In this document: one piece after another, positions 1 to 7,693 of the stretch | How positions within the stretch are numbered: position 1 is the stretch's first letter | Layout of the letters: each line of letters begins with the position of its first letter | Origin: CAKTOF01 sp964523945 | Lineage (GTDB): Bacteria; Bacillota; Clostridia; Oscillospirales; Oscillospiraceae | NCBI GenBank assembly: GCA_964523945.1 | Contig: CAZGBU010000059.1 | Location: 1 to 12,838 of the forward strand | Direction of reading: 5' to 3' | Length of the DNA stretch: 12,838 nucleotides | The notes under the pieces: model-generated | Told to the model about the DNA's origin: nothing | What the model saw: the letters and a program-made list of their open reading frames with translations, nothing else | The model's database searches: none | Translations under genes and position numbers: made by a program

Positions 1-148
1 AGACAGCCGCCGAGTGTCCTTTGCTTTGATTACTGTCTTATAGACAATCGGCTATCCTCCTGCGTCGCTTTTTGTATGGTATCGAAGTCATTGCAAAAAT
101 GGCAGCCGGCGCACAGCGTCGGATCGGATAATTGGTATGAGAGATCGG

Positions 149-178
149 TTGTCAGTTTGCTGGAAGATGTGATATAAT
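149..178 (+). promoter_or_regulatory. Sigma-A promoter with extended -10, upstream of the GGDEF gene
   Basis: A -35 box TTGTCA (149-154) and a perfect -10 box TATAAT (173-178) are separated by 18 bp. A TG at 170-171 gives the extended -10 form TGnTATAAT. Transcription would start near 185 and leave a leader of about 75 nt before the ATG at 261. The surrounding 1-200 stretch is more AT-rich than the genes. Apart from this promoter I see nothing firm in 1-260. A plus-strand frame is open from the left edge to a TAA at 175-177, but its translation resembles no protein family I know. Confidence 0.65.
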
Positions 179-260
179 AAACTGAATTCTGTCGTGCCCT
201 GTTGACAAACCGGGCGGCTGGTTCCAAATACGCCATTGTGGGGAGAGGGGGGCGACGCGA

Positions 261-1100
261 ATGCCAAAGCACAGACAACAGCGCCTGCATGCGTCAGCGC
301 GGGCACGAGGCGCCTGGGTGCTTGCTGCCATCGGGGCAGTCTTTTTGCTGGCGCTGGCCGCGGCGTTGCTGTTTCCCGTCTATCTGGCGGGGCCGGGCGG
401 GACGGCCGCGCGCGAGCTGAACACCGGCTGGTCCTGTCTGCGCGGCGGTACCGTATACGAGATTGCCGCGCTGCCGCAGACGGTCGCGCTCGAGGGCGAT
501 ACGCTACTCCTGTGCCGCACGCTGACGCAGCAGGAGCGCAATCCGGACTATGTGCTGACGCTGCGCACGCGTTATGCGTCGATCCGCGTCTGGGCGGACG
601 ACACGCTGGTCTATGCGGCCGCGCAGGGCGAGGCGTATGCGCTCGGCAGTATGTGGCACTTTATCCCGATGGAATCGTGCCGCGGCGCCGAAACGCTGAC
701 CGTTGAATTTCGCGTCTACGGCGGCGACACCTATCCGCTTGAGCACGTTCTGCTGGACACGCCGGGCGCAGTGCAGTATACGCTGCTCCGGGAGAATGCC
801 GGCCCGATCTTTTTCAGCGCCGCCTGCATGATCCTGACGGTGATCCTACTGCTGTGCACTGCGGTGTTGATGCGCTGGCGGAGCCGGATGCATCTTCCGC
901 TGCTGGCGCTGGCGCTGTTTGTCCTGCTGTCCGGGCTGTGGATCCTGCTCGACTCGAAGGTCACGACCGTCGGCGGCGGCAATTTTGCGCTGTCGTATTT
1001 CCTAAGCTATGCCGCATTCTACCTGCTGCTGGTGCCCTTTCTGCTCTACGTCCGGCTGCTGCTGTGCGATAGCCGGCGGCTCCTAAACGTGCTGATCTGA
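261..1100 (+). CDS. N-terminal membrane/sensor half of a disrupted GGDEF protein
   Basis: This is the first 279 residues of what should be a protein of about 568 residues. It has a signal-anchor helix (about 19-42), then an extracytoplasmic beta-rich domain (about 50-178) like the ligand-sensing domains in front of 7TM-type clostridial GGDEF proteins, then three membrane helices (about 182-204, 212-231, 242-266). The ATG at 261 was chosen because a G-rich Shine-Dalgarno stretch (about 243-252) lies just upstream. The reading frame stops at TGA 1098-1100 in the loop before the next helix. The same frame then continues without a gap into the remaining helices and the GGDEF domain. Alone, this product would be a sensor without an output domain. 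The break is either a real nonsense mutation or a sequencing error. Confidence 0.7.
   Translation: MPKHRQQRLHASARARGAWVLAAIGAVFLLALAAALLFPVYLAGPGGTAARELNTGWSCLRGGTVYEIAALPQTVALEGDTLLLCRTLTQQERNPDYVLTLRTRYASIRVWADDTLVYAAAQGEAYALGSMWHFIPMESCRGAETLTVEFRVYGGDTYPLEHVLLDTPGAVQYTLLRENAGPIFFSAACMILTVILLLCTAVLMRWRSRMHLPLLALALFVLLSGLWILLDSKVTTVGGGNFALSYFLSYAAFYLLLVPFLLYVRLLLCDSRRLLNVLI
1098..1100 (+). other. In-frame TGA splitting the GGDEF gene
   Basis: The codon after ...Leu-Asn-Val-Leu-Ile is TGA. The next codons, in the same frame, read Ala-Phe-Leu-Ile-Asn-Ala-Ala-Ala-Cys-Leu-Ala-Leu, a typical membrane helix. No frameshift is needed to join the halves. One base change from TGG (Trp) or CGA (Arg) would produce it. 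TGA also ends other genes here (the GGDEF frame itself at 1965-1967, the binding protein, both permeases and both ATPases) and tryptophan is TGG, so the window uses the standard code. Confidence 0.85.
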
Positions 1101-1133
1101 GCGTTCCTGATCAATGCGGCGGCGTGCCTGGCA

Positions 1134-1967
1134 TTGCATATGGCGGGACTGGTGCAGCTGCGCAGCACAGCTGTGATTGTCCACATCCTGATCCTGCTGA
1201 CGATCCCGGTCACCACCAGAGTGTTCTGGCGCAGCGTGGTACAGCGGGGTGAAAGCCAGCTCCGTTTCTCATTCATTGGGCTGCTGGCCGTGTATGCGTG
1301 CGGTTTGGGATCCATCATACTCTATCATATGGGGCGGCTGCGGACGGCAAACAACACGTCGCTGTATATTCTGGGCCTGTCCATTCTGCTGACCGGAATG
1401 ACGGCAGATGCAATTGCGTCATTCGGCCGGTTCTGGCGGCAAAAGGAGGACGCGGACCGCTACCGCCGCTTGGCGGTGGAGGACAGCATGACGGATCTGG
1501 GCAACCGGAACGCATTTCAGCTCTATCTTTCGTACCTGCGGGCGCATGCGCCGGAGCGGCTGGCGTTTGTGCTGTTCGATGTGGACGATCTCAAGCGCAT
1601 CAACGATCAATTGTGCCATCATGTGGGCGACCAGGCCATCTATACGGCCGCCCGGTGTATCCGGGCTGCGTTTGGGGATGTCGGGGACTGCTTCCGGATC
1701 GGCGGCGACGAGTTTGCCGTGATTCTCACCGGGAAGGCAATCGCGCATGTCCCGGAGCGGCTCGCCCGCTTTGCCCGGGAAATGAGCGCACACTGGAATG
1801 CGCAGCTGCCATCTGCCGGTGTCTCCTATGGTTGGGCGAGCTTCACCGGAAAAGAATCTCTGACGGCCGAGCAGATCTCGCAGATCTGGGAAGATGCCGA
1901 CCATTCGCTCTATCAGAATAAGCTCGAGCGCAAGACGGGCGGAACGAACGATCCGGCCGCGGGCTGA
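1134..1967 (+). pseudogene. C-terminal half of the disrupted gene: membrane helices plus GGDEF domain
   Basis: This continues the frame of the 261-1100 gene after the internal stop. It shows the remaining helices (about residues 12-30, 45-65 and 77-99 counted from a TTG at 1134), then a GGDEF domain from about 112. The metal-site motif FDVDD (148-152), RINDQ and the signature GGDEF (190-194) are intact, so the domain could make c-di-GMP from two GTP. The inhibitory I-site RxxD is absent: the four residues before the five-residue spacer read GDVG. The possible starts, TTG 1134 and ATG 1140, lie inside a hydrophobic stretch and have no Shine-Dalgarno. Independent translation is therefore doubtful and I call it the broken part of one gene. 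If the stop is a sequencing error, 261-1967 is one intact diguanylate cyclase. Confidence 0.65.
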
Positions 1968-1987
1968 GCGCGATCCGATGCAAAACT

Positions 1988-2021
1988 GCGCCGCAGGCAA
2001 TCTGCCTGCGGCGCGGCTTTT
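1988..2021. terminator. Bidirectional Rho-independent terminator between convergent genes
   Basis: A perfect 12-bp stem (1988-1999 with 2003-2014) encloses a 3-nt loop and is followed by GGCTTTT on the plus strand. It lies 21 bp after the GGDEF stop codon. On the minus strand the stem is followed by AGTTTTG, so the same hairpin can also end OYE-1 transcription, whose stop codon lies at 2038-2040. Confidence 0.85.
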
Positions 2022-2037
2022 ACACATTGATCTGCAA

Positions 2038-4062
2038 TTATTCGTCCTCGTCCGGTTCCTCTTCCATGGCAAATTGGGCCATATAGTCCGCATAGCCGCC
2101 CCAGCCCAGGTCGAACGCTGCCTCGAAGCCCTCGCTGGTGGCTTCAAAGACGCGGCGCGCCTCGACGCAGTCGCCGATCGCGCGGAATGTGCGCCCGGCG
2201 GCCATCTGCTCGATCGCGCTGTAATCGCGCGCCTTGCAGCCGACAGCGTAGACAACCATGTCGGCCGGGATCTGAAGCTCGGTGCCGTCCTCGGTCACGG
2301 CAGTGACGCCGCCGTCCGTGATCGCGGTGACGCGGGTGTGCAGGTGGCAGGGGATATTCTCGCGGACGAGATCCTGCACCATCTGCCGGTGCAGGCGGTA
2401 GCCGTCGGCGCAGACCGCATCGACCGTGTCGTCGACCAGCGTGACGTGCAGCCCCTTCTTCCACAGGTGGATGGCGGCCTCGCAGCCCATATTGGCCGCG
2501 CCGATGACGACGGCTTTTGTGCCGAGCATCGTGCCATGCGCAAAGGCGCTTGCGGCGAACATCACATTTTTGCGGTTGATGCCGGGAATGTCCGGCACGA
2601 TCGGCTCCGAGCCGATGGCGGCGAATACGGCGTCGGGGTCGAGCTCGGCGAGCAGCTCCGGTGTCAGCTCGGTATTGACGCGGATGTCCGCGCCGCCGCG
2701 CTCGGCAATGCGGCGCAGCGTGTCGCCGAATTCTGCCGTATCGCGCTTGTCGTCGTCGTTGCGCGTGTGGTTGAGCCAGCCGCCGGTCAGCGGGCCCTTT
2801 TCCAGCAGCGTGACGGAATGGCCGCGCTCGAGCGCGGTGACGGCAGCCTGCAGGCCGGCCGGGCCGCCGCCCACAACGAGCAGCTTCTTCGGCTCGGCAG
2901 CCGGCGCCCCCGCCAGCTCCAGGCGGTCCCACTTCGGCTGGATCGAGCAGTAGTCCGGCAGGCCGCCTTCAAGCATGGCCTCCTCGGCCGGCCCGGGGAA
3001 GCAGCGCAGGCAACGCGTGCAGCGGATGATCTCATCCTCGCGCCCGGTCCGGGCCTTTTCGGCAAAGGCGGGGTCCGAGATCGACTGGCGGCCCAGTACG
3101 ACAAAATCGCATTTGCCCTCTGCGATCCACGCCTCGGCCATCTCCGGCGAATTGATGCCGCCGACCACACAGACGCAGCACTGGTCGCCGACGGCCTGCT
3201 TGACCAACCCGCCGATGTGGATGTTGCAGCCGTGGTCGTGGTAGCGGGTGGACATCATGCGCGTGTGCATGGGGTCGCGGTAGTGCCCGCACGAGACGTG
3301 GATGATATCCACATACGGTGCCAGGCAGCGGCAGTAGTCGATGTAGTCGTCGATGGAGTAGCTGCCCTCGAGCAGCTCCTGGCAGCTGGTGCGCACCTCG
3401 ATGATCAGATCTTCGCCGCAGTATTTGCGGATGCTCTGCATAATCTCGACCGAAATGCGGCTGCGGTTTTCAATCGAGCCGCCGTATTCGTCTGTCCGCT
3501 TGTTGGTACGCGGGGAGAGGAACAGCTGCGGCAGCCAGCCGTGCCCGGCGTGCGGGATCACGCTGTCGAAGCCGACAAGCTGGAAGAAGCGCGCCGCGCG
3601 GCCGTATTCATCGCATGCCTCGGCGATCTCCTCCTTGGTCATCGCCCGGACGGGGATGCCATAGTGGTTCAGGTACCCCGACGGGCCCATGGCGGGGGAT
3701 TCCTCAGTCGATTCCATCTTGGAATCACCGCAGTGGACCAGCTCGGTGGAGACGATCATACCGTGGCTGTGCACCAGATCGGTGAACTTTTTAAACGGCG
3801 CCAGATTCTGCTCGGAGAGATCGAAGTAGTCGTACTCGGCATAGGTGCCGCGGCCGCCCTTGAGGCTGATGCACGTCTCCCCGACGGCAAACTGTGCGCC
3901 GCCGCCGGCGCATTTGTACGCGGCGATGTCAGTGCCATAGCTCCAGACCTCGCCGTCTTCCACGCGCAGGCCGCCCATCGGCGTGTAGAAGATCCGGTTC
4001 TTGAACGTCTTGCCGCGGATGACTTTCTCGCTGAACAGGTGGGGGAATCGGGTCGTTTCCAT
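2038..4062 (-). CDS. OYE-family FMN/[4Fe-4S]/FAD oxidoreductase (enoate / 2,4-dienoyl-CoA reductase-like), OYE-1
   Basis: A cytoplasmic flavoenzyme of 674 residues, the usual length for the FadH/BaiCD/BaiH/enoate reductase group, which reduces activated C=C bonds with NAD(P)H. Residues 1-340 form the FMN-binding TIM barrel, with the family stretch FLSPRTNKRTDEYGGS at about 181-196. Cys348, 351, 354 and 372 fit the [4Fe-4S] site, with spacing CX2CX2CX17C. An FAD-binding Rossmann motif GGGPAG is at 398-403, and a second nucleotide-binding fold (GAANMG, 521-526) follows. In the active-site loop, HAGHGW (171-176), the position of the OYE proton-donor Tyr is Trp. The tail is acidic (EEEPDEDE). The ATG at 4062 has AAAGGAG 7 nt upstream. 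The gene follows livF by 171 bp and has its own promoter. Substrate unknown; an amine-dehydrogenase-type role (trimethylamine dehydrogenase relatives) is a less likely alternative. Confidence 0.88.
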   Translation of the reverse strand: METTRFPHLFSEKVIRGKTFKNRIFYTPMGGLRVEDGEVWSYGTDIAAYKCAGGGAQFAVGETCISLKGGRGTYAEYDYFDLSEQNLAPFKKFTDLVHSHGMIVSTELVHCGDSKMESTEESPAMGPSGYLNHYGIPVRAMTKEEIAEACDEYGRAARFFQLVGFDSVIPHAGHGWLPQLFLSPRTNKRTDEYGGSIENRSRISVEIMQSIRKYCGEDLIIEVRTSCQELLEGSYSIDDYIDYCRCLAPYVDIIHVSCGHYRDPMHTRMMSTRYHDHGCNIHIGGLVKQAVGDQCCVCVVGGINSPEMAEAWIAEGKCDFVVLGRQSISDPAFAEKARTGREDEIIRCTRCLRCFPGPAEEAMLEGGLPDYCSIQPKWDRLELAGAPAAEPKKLLVVGGGPAGLQAAVTALERGHSVTLLEKGPLTGGWLNHTRNDDDKRDTAEFGDTLRRIAERGGADIRVNTELTPELLAELDPDAVFAAIGSEPIVPDIPGINRKNVMFAASAFAHGTMLGTKAVVIGAANMGCEAAIHLWKKGLHVTLVDDTVDAVCADGYRLHRQMVQDLVRENIPCHLHTRVTAITDGGVTAVTEDGTELQIPADMVVYAVGCKARDYSAIEQMAAGRTFRAIGDCVEARRVFEATSEGFEAAFDLGWGGYADYMAQFAMEEEPDEDE

Positions 4063-4115
4063 ACGTCTTCTCCTTTACAAGTTAAGTATTTGCATACCGA
4101 CAAACATCCACCCTC

Positions 4116-4144
4116 ACTATACCGCAGAATCCGGTTGGTGTAAA
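4116..4144 (-). promoter_or_regulatory. Sigma-A promoter of OYE-1
   Basis: On the minus strand, TTTACA (4144-4139) and TATAGT (4121-4116) are separated by 17 bp. Transcription would start near 4109, giving a leader of about 47 nt. It lies between the hairpin after livF and the OYE-1 start, so OYE-1 can be expressed separately from the transporter. Confidence 0.55.
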
Positions 4145-4162
4145 ACGCCAAAACCGTACACC
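4137..4162. promoter_or_regulatory. Dyad over the OYE-1 -35 box, possible operator
   Basis: GGTGTA (4137-4142) and TACACC (4157-4162) form a perfect 6-bp inverted repeat with 14 nt between the arms. The left arm overlaps the -35 box and the dyad reaches upstream of it, where activators often bind. There is no direct evidence that a protein binds here, and short dyads occur by chance. Confidence 0.3.
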
Positions 4163-4187
4163 CCTTACAACGCGGCGCAGAAATAGA

Positions 4188-4220
4188 CACGCCGCCCGGG
4201 CGTTCAGCCCGGGCGGCGTG
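4188..4220 (-). terminator. Terminator-like hairpin after livF
   Basis: A perfect 13-bp GC-rich stem (4188-4200 with 4208-4220) with a 7-nt loop begins 13 bp after the livF stop. On the minus strand it is followed by TCTATTTC, a broken U-tract, so termination is probably incomplete and some read-through into OYE-1 is possible. Confidence 0.65.
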
Positions 4221-4233
4221 CCGTGGTGTGTGA

Positions 4234-4950
4234 TCAACCGCCGAAGTATGCCTTCCGCACGATATCGGACGACTGGATCGTCTCGACATCGCCCTCTGCG
4301 ACGATCTCGCCGACCTGCAGCGCGTAGCAATAGCTTGCCGCGCCGAAGGCCAGGTGCACATTCTGCTCGATGAGCAGAATGCTGGTGCCGCGGGTGCGGT
4401 TGATTTCGCGGATGCGTTCGCCGATGTCCTCGATGACTGCGGGCGCAAGACCGAGCGACGGCTCGTCGAGGCAGAGCAGCTTCGGACTTGCCATCATGCC
4501 GCGCGCAATGGCGACCATCTGCTGCTGACCGCCGGAGAGCGTGCCGGCTTTCTGCTTGGCACGGTCTTTGAGGATCGGAAACAGCTCGTAGACGTACTCC
4601 AGATCCGCCTGGATGCCGTCTTTGTCCCTGCGCTGTGTCGCGCCGAGAATCAGGTTTTTATAGACGGACAAATAGGGAAACAGGTGCCGTCCTTCCGGAA
4701 CAAGGACAAGGCCCTTCTGCACAATGTTCTGCGTCGGCTCGCTGCTGATGTCCTCGCCGTTGAATGTAATGGTTCCCTGCGCCTTTTTCACAATGCCAAG
4801 TGCGGCAATGAGGGTGGTGGATTTGCCGGCGCCGTTCGAGCCGATCAGTGTGACGATGCCGCCCTCGGGCACATTCAGGCTGACGTCTTGAATGGCGATG
4901 GATTTGCCGAACAGGACCTTCAGATTACGGATTTCCAAAATGTTGCTCAT
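4234..4950 (-). CDS. livF: Branched-chain amino acid-type ABC transporter ATP-binding protein, LivF type
   Basis: One of the two ATPases that power the importer at the inner face of the membrane. It has 238 residues, normal for LivF. Walker A is GSNGAGKST (37-45), the LivF hallmark VPEGRHLFP is at 84-92, the ABC signature LSGGQQQ at 138-144, Walker B LLCLDEP at 158-164, and the switch reads LLIEQN, with the Gln usual for LivF where other ABC ATPases have His. The ATG at 4950 overlaps the livG stop by 4 nt (ATGA), so the two are translationally coupled, and GGAGGT sits 6 nt upstream. The livF assignment is to the LIV/HAAT family. It does not show that the substrate is leucine, isoleucine or valine. 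Confidence 0.93.
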   Translation of the reverse strand: MSNILEIRNLKVLFGKSIAIQDVSLNVPEGGIVTLIGSNGAGKSTTLIAALGIVKKAQGTITFNGEDISSEPTQNIVQKGLVLVPEGRHLFPYLSVYKNLILGATQRRDKDGIQADLEYVYELFPILKDRAKQKAGTLSGGQQQMVAIARGMMASPKLLCLDEPSLGLAPAVIEDIGERIREINRTRGTSILLIEQNVHLAFGAASYCYALQVGEIVAEGDVETIQSSDIVRKAYFGG

Positions 4951-5705
4951 ACCGCACCTCCGAAATAGGTCTTGATGACCGTAGGATCCTGCCGCATGCC
5001 CTCCGGCGTGCCCTCAAAAATTTTTTCACCGAAGCTGATGACGGTGACGGAATCAAGGATGTCAAGAATCTGCATGTTGTGCTCAACGACAAGAACGGTA
5101 ATGCCCTTGTCACGCATGTTGGAGATTGCGTTGATGGAGAATGCGATCTCCTCGGGATTCATACCGCCGAGCGGCTCGTCGAGCAGCAGCAGCTTCGGCT
5201 TGGTGGCCAGTGCGCGCGCGACACCCAGGATTTTCTGATAGCCGTGCGGCAGGTTTTTCGCCAGCTCATTGCGCACATGGGACAGACCGAGGAACTCCAG
5301 GATCTCATCGGCCGACCTGGCGATATACTTTTCGTTTTCCCGATAGGTTTTGGTGTTGAAAAACGCCTGTCCGAGTGTGGAGTGCGGCCGCATGTGGTAA
5401 GCGGCGGTTACATTCTCAAAGACAGTGAAATCGCCGAACAGAGGGTTGAGCTGAAATGTGCGGCCGATGCCCATCTTTGCCACCTCGTGCGGCTTGGCCT
5501 TGGTGATATCCCTGCCGCCATAGATGATATGCCCTGCGGTGACCGGGTGCACGCCGGTGATCAGGTTGAAGAACGTGGACTTGCCGGCACCATTCGGCCC
5601 GAGGAACCCCTTGATCTCACCCTCATTGATGTAGAAATCAAGATCGTTCATAACGGTCAGGCCACCGAAGCGCTTGGTCAGACCGGATGTTTCAAGCAGA
5701 CGCAT
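4947..5705 (-). CDS. livG: Branched-chain amino acid-type ABC transporter ATP-binding protein, LivG type
   Basis: The second ATPase of the importer, 252 residues. Walker A GPNGAGKST is at 36-44, the Q-loop in GRTFQ ends at 85, Walker B LLLLDEP at 172-178, and the switch histidine in VVEHN is 209. The LivG C-terminal element GEKIFEGTPEGM is present. The ABC signature is LPHGYQ (152-157), where LivG proteins usually have LPYGQQ or a close variant. This unusual Tyr may still allow activity, since the Gly and the flanking residues are kept. Its ATG overlaps the livM stop by 1 nt (TGATG) and its own stop overlaps livF, so it is in the middle of a coupled operon. Confidence 0.93.
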   Translation of the reverse strand: MRLLETSGLTKRFGGLTVMNDLDFYINEGEIKGFLGPNGAGKSTFFNLITGVHPVTAGHIIYGGRDITKAKPHEVAKMGIGRTFQLNPLFGDFTVFENVTAAYHMRPHSTLGQAFFNTKTYRENEKYIARSADEILEFLGLSHVRNELAKNLPHGYQKILGVARALATKPKLLLLDEPLGGMNPEEIAFSINAISNMRDKGITVLVVEHNMQILDILDSVTVISFGEKIFEGTPEGMRQDPTVIKTYFGGAV

Positions 5706-6781
5706 CAGTCCTCGCCTCCTTTCAGCATTGCCCGGATCTCTTTTTTCTCAGCCCGCCGCGCCTTTGCGTTGCGGATGGCCTGCGGGATGCTGTACAGGCC
5801 GCCGGGCAGCAGGTAGGCCACCAGCAGCAGCACTGCAGCGGTGATGAACGGCGTATACGAGGAGTTGCTGCCCAGCCAGCGTGAGAATGCAATGAACGTC
5901 TGGTTTGAGCTGCTGCCGCTCAGACCGGTGAGCAGGTTGGCGATGTTGCTGACACATGTGATGATGATTGCACCGAGCATCGGACCGAGAATACTGCCCT
6001 GGCCGCCGATCATCATGTACATGATGATCCAGAGCGTCAGGTTCATTGCATAGCTGTTGTATGAGAGCGTGGTGAGGTAATGCGCCTGGCATGCGCCCAT
6101 CATACCGGCAAAGAAGCAGCCGGTACCAACGGCGAGCAGGTGGTAAAACCGCGGATTGACGCCGATGGAGGCCGCAACATCCTCGGACTGCGCGAGCGCG
6201 CGCAGCGTTGTGCCGATGCGGCAGCGCTCAAAGCGGTACATAACTGCGACCGAGACAATGGCCAGAACCAATACAAGGAAATAGCTCATCTGCGGATTGG
6301 TCAGACCAATTTTCTCGGCCAAGTCGCCCAGCACGCCGGAGGTCAGCGACGGAATGCGGGTCAGGCCGATGGCACCGCCGGCAAGATCCCAGGATGAGAT
6401 CAGCAATACAATGGCCTGCCCCATGAACATAGTGCCCATACTGAAGTAGACAGATTTCAGCCGCGCAAACGGCCAGCCGGTGATGATGCCAATGACGGCG
6501 GCAAGGATTGCGCCGGCCGGAATCGTGACCCAAAGCGGCATGTCCAGATACAGCGCAAGCATGCCTGCGGTATACGCGCCGACACCCATAAAAGCGCCGT
6601 GCGAGAACGAAAGGTTGCCAGAGAGAATGATCACGCGCAGGCTGACGGCCGTGACCATATTGAGTACGATGGTGATGAACAGGTTGATCCACGAGCGGGA
6701 GTGCAGCCCCAGCGGCAGCCCGATGGATGCGGCCAGCAAAATGACAAACGGAATCGCCGTTTTCAGACCTTTTACTTTCAC
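5705..6781 (-). CDS. livM: Branched-chain amino acid-type ABC transporter permease, LivM type
   Basis: An integral membrane permease of 358 residues. Together with LivH it forms the channel of the importer. Family features include the LivM stretch GNLSFSHGAFMGVGAYTAG (55-73), GGAIGLTRIP (135-144), and a cytoplasmic coupling loop of EAA type (around RALAQSEDVAASIG) that contacts the ATPases. Most of the protein is hydrophobic, with an Arg/Lys/Glu-rich cytoplasmic tail. The start is a GTG at 6781 with AGGAGG 8 nt upstream; this Shine-Dalgarno overlaps the livH stop, and the gap between the genes is 12 nt. The stop overlaps the livG start. Confidence 0.92.
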   Translation of the reverse strand: MKVKGLKTAIPFVILLAASIGLPLGLHSRSWINLFITIVLNMVTAVSLRVIILSGNLSFSHGAFMGVGAYTAGMLALYLDMPLWVTIPAGAILAAVIGIITGWPFARLKSVYFSMGTMFMGQAIVLLISSWDLAGGAIGLTRIPSLTSGVLGDLAEKIGLTNPQMSYFLVLVLAIVSVAVMYRFERCRIGTTLRALAQSEDVAASIGVNPRFYHLLAVGTGCFFAGMMGACQAHYLTTLSYNSYAMNLTLWIIMYMMIGGQGSILGPMLGAIIITCVSNIANLLTGLSGSSSNQTFIAFSRWLGSNSSYTPFITAAVLLLVAYLLPGGLYSIPQAIRNAKARRAEKKEIRAMLKGGED

Positions 6782-6793
6782 TGCGGCACCTCC

Positions 6794-7639
6794 TCACATC
6801 TCATGCCCGAAGAAGCCTTTGGGCTTGATCAGCAGCAGAATGACAATGATGGCGATCGGGACGGCGCTGCCGGCGTTGCCCAGAAACAGCAGCGGGCAGA
6901 CGCAGTCGAGAAAGCCCATCACGGTGCCGGTGATGATAATGCCGTTCATGGAGCCGGCACCGGCGAGCATGACCAGCATCAGAATGCGCAGGTTCATCGT
7001 GTCGCCCATGTTGGCGCTCAGCCCCTGGTATGCGCCCATGAAGCAGCCGGCTACGGCTGCGAGCGCGCATCCGATCGCACAGACCACGGCCGAAACGCGG
7101 TTGATGTTGATTCCCATCAAGGCTGCGCCCATCCGGTCCTGGGAAACCGCCTCCATCTGTCGGCCGAGCGCCGTCTTATTGACGATGTAGAGCGTGATGA
7201 GAAGCAGCACCAGTCCGACACCAAAAGTGAGCAGACGCTCATTGCTGATGCCTACGCCGAGCACGTTGGACATACCGGTGGCGTAGGAGGGAATGACGAG
7301 AGCCTGGCTGCCGGTTAAGATGTTGGCGATGGTCTGACCGATGGTCATCAGTGCGACGCCGATCATGACGATGCGATCAAAGTCAGCCAGAAACGGTCGG
7401 AACATCACCCGTTCGAGCAGCAGGCCGACTGCCGCGAGCACAACGGCTGCAACGACCAGCGCGAGCCAGTTGTTCATACCGAACGAGGCGCACAGATAAT
7501 AACACAGATACGCGCCGACCATATACAGCGCGCCATGCGCCAGGTTGATCGTGCCGAGCATGTTAAAGATGAATGCGAAGCCCAGCGAGGCCAGAATATA
7601 CATGATCCCAAGGACGAGGGTGTTGACCAGAATCTGCAA
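6794..7639 (-). CDS. livH: Branched-chain amino acid-type ABC transporter permease, LivH type
   Basis: The partner membrane permease, 281 residues from the start chosen here, close to LivH length. It has the N-terminal NTLVLGIMYILASLG helix, the family motif TINLAHGALYMVGAYL, an EAA-like cytoplasmic loop (QMEAVSQDRMGAALMGI) and the C-terminal KPKGFFG. The longest frame begins at GTG 7648, but that codon shares its first base with the Shine-Dalgarno AAGGAG (7653-7648), so it cannot be used with that site. The TTG at 7639, 8 nt after the same Shine-Dalgarno, is the better start. The gene lies 90-100 bp after the binding-protein gene, across a strong hairpin. Confidence 0.9.
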   Translation of the reverse strand: MQILVNTLVLGIMYILASLGFAFIFNMLGTINLAHGALYMVGAYLCYYLCASFGMNNWLALVVAAVVLAAVGLLLERVMFRPFLADFDRIVMIGVALMTIGQTIANILTGSQALVIPSYATGMSNVLGVGISNERLLTFGVGLVLLLITLYIVNKTALGRQMEAVSQDRMGAALMGININRVSAVVCAIGCALAAVAGCFMGAYQGLSANMGDTMNLRILMLVMLAGAGSMNGIIITGTVMGFLDCVCPLLFLGNAGSAVPIAIIVILLLIKPKGFFGHEM

Positions 7640-7663
7640 GAAAATCACTCCTTCTCAGGGAAA

Positions 7664-7693
7664 CGGCGGGAGAGCCGGTCCGCTCTCCCGCCG
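7664..7693 (-). other. Intercistronic hairpin between binding protein and permease genes
   Basis: A perfect 12-bp stem (7664-7675 with 7682-7693) with a 6-nt loop lies between the binding-protein stop (7739-7741) and livH. On the minus strand only TTT follows, which is too little for efficient termination. Such structures in ABC operons commonly protect the 3' end of the binding-protein message or let only part of transcription continue, so that more binding protein than permease is made. That role is inferred here. Confidence 0.6.

Noticed and set aside
202..231. A second promoter for the GGDEF gene (TTGACA at 202-207)
   Set aside because: No acceptable -10 box follows; after 18 bp the sequence reads AAATAC. 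The promoter at 149-178 is much better.
185..260. A c-di-GMP riboswitch in the GGDEF leader
   Set aside because: The leader has a small GCCC/GGGC pairing but none of the conserved GEMM-type core sequence.
1894..4143. A 749-codon open frame on the plus strand across OYE-1
   Set aside because: It is antisense to a clear, family-matching gene, has a compositionally biased Ala/Val/Asp-rich translation and no recognisable motif. Long antisense frames are common opposite GC-rich genes.
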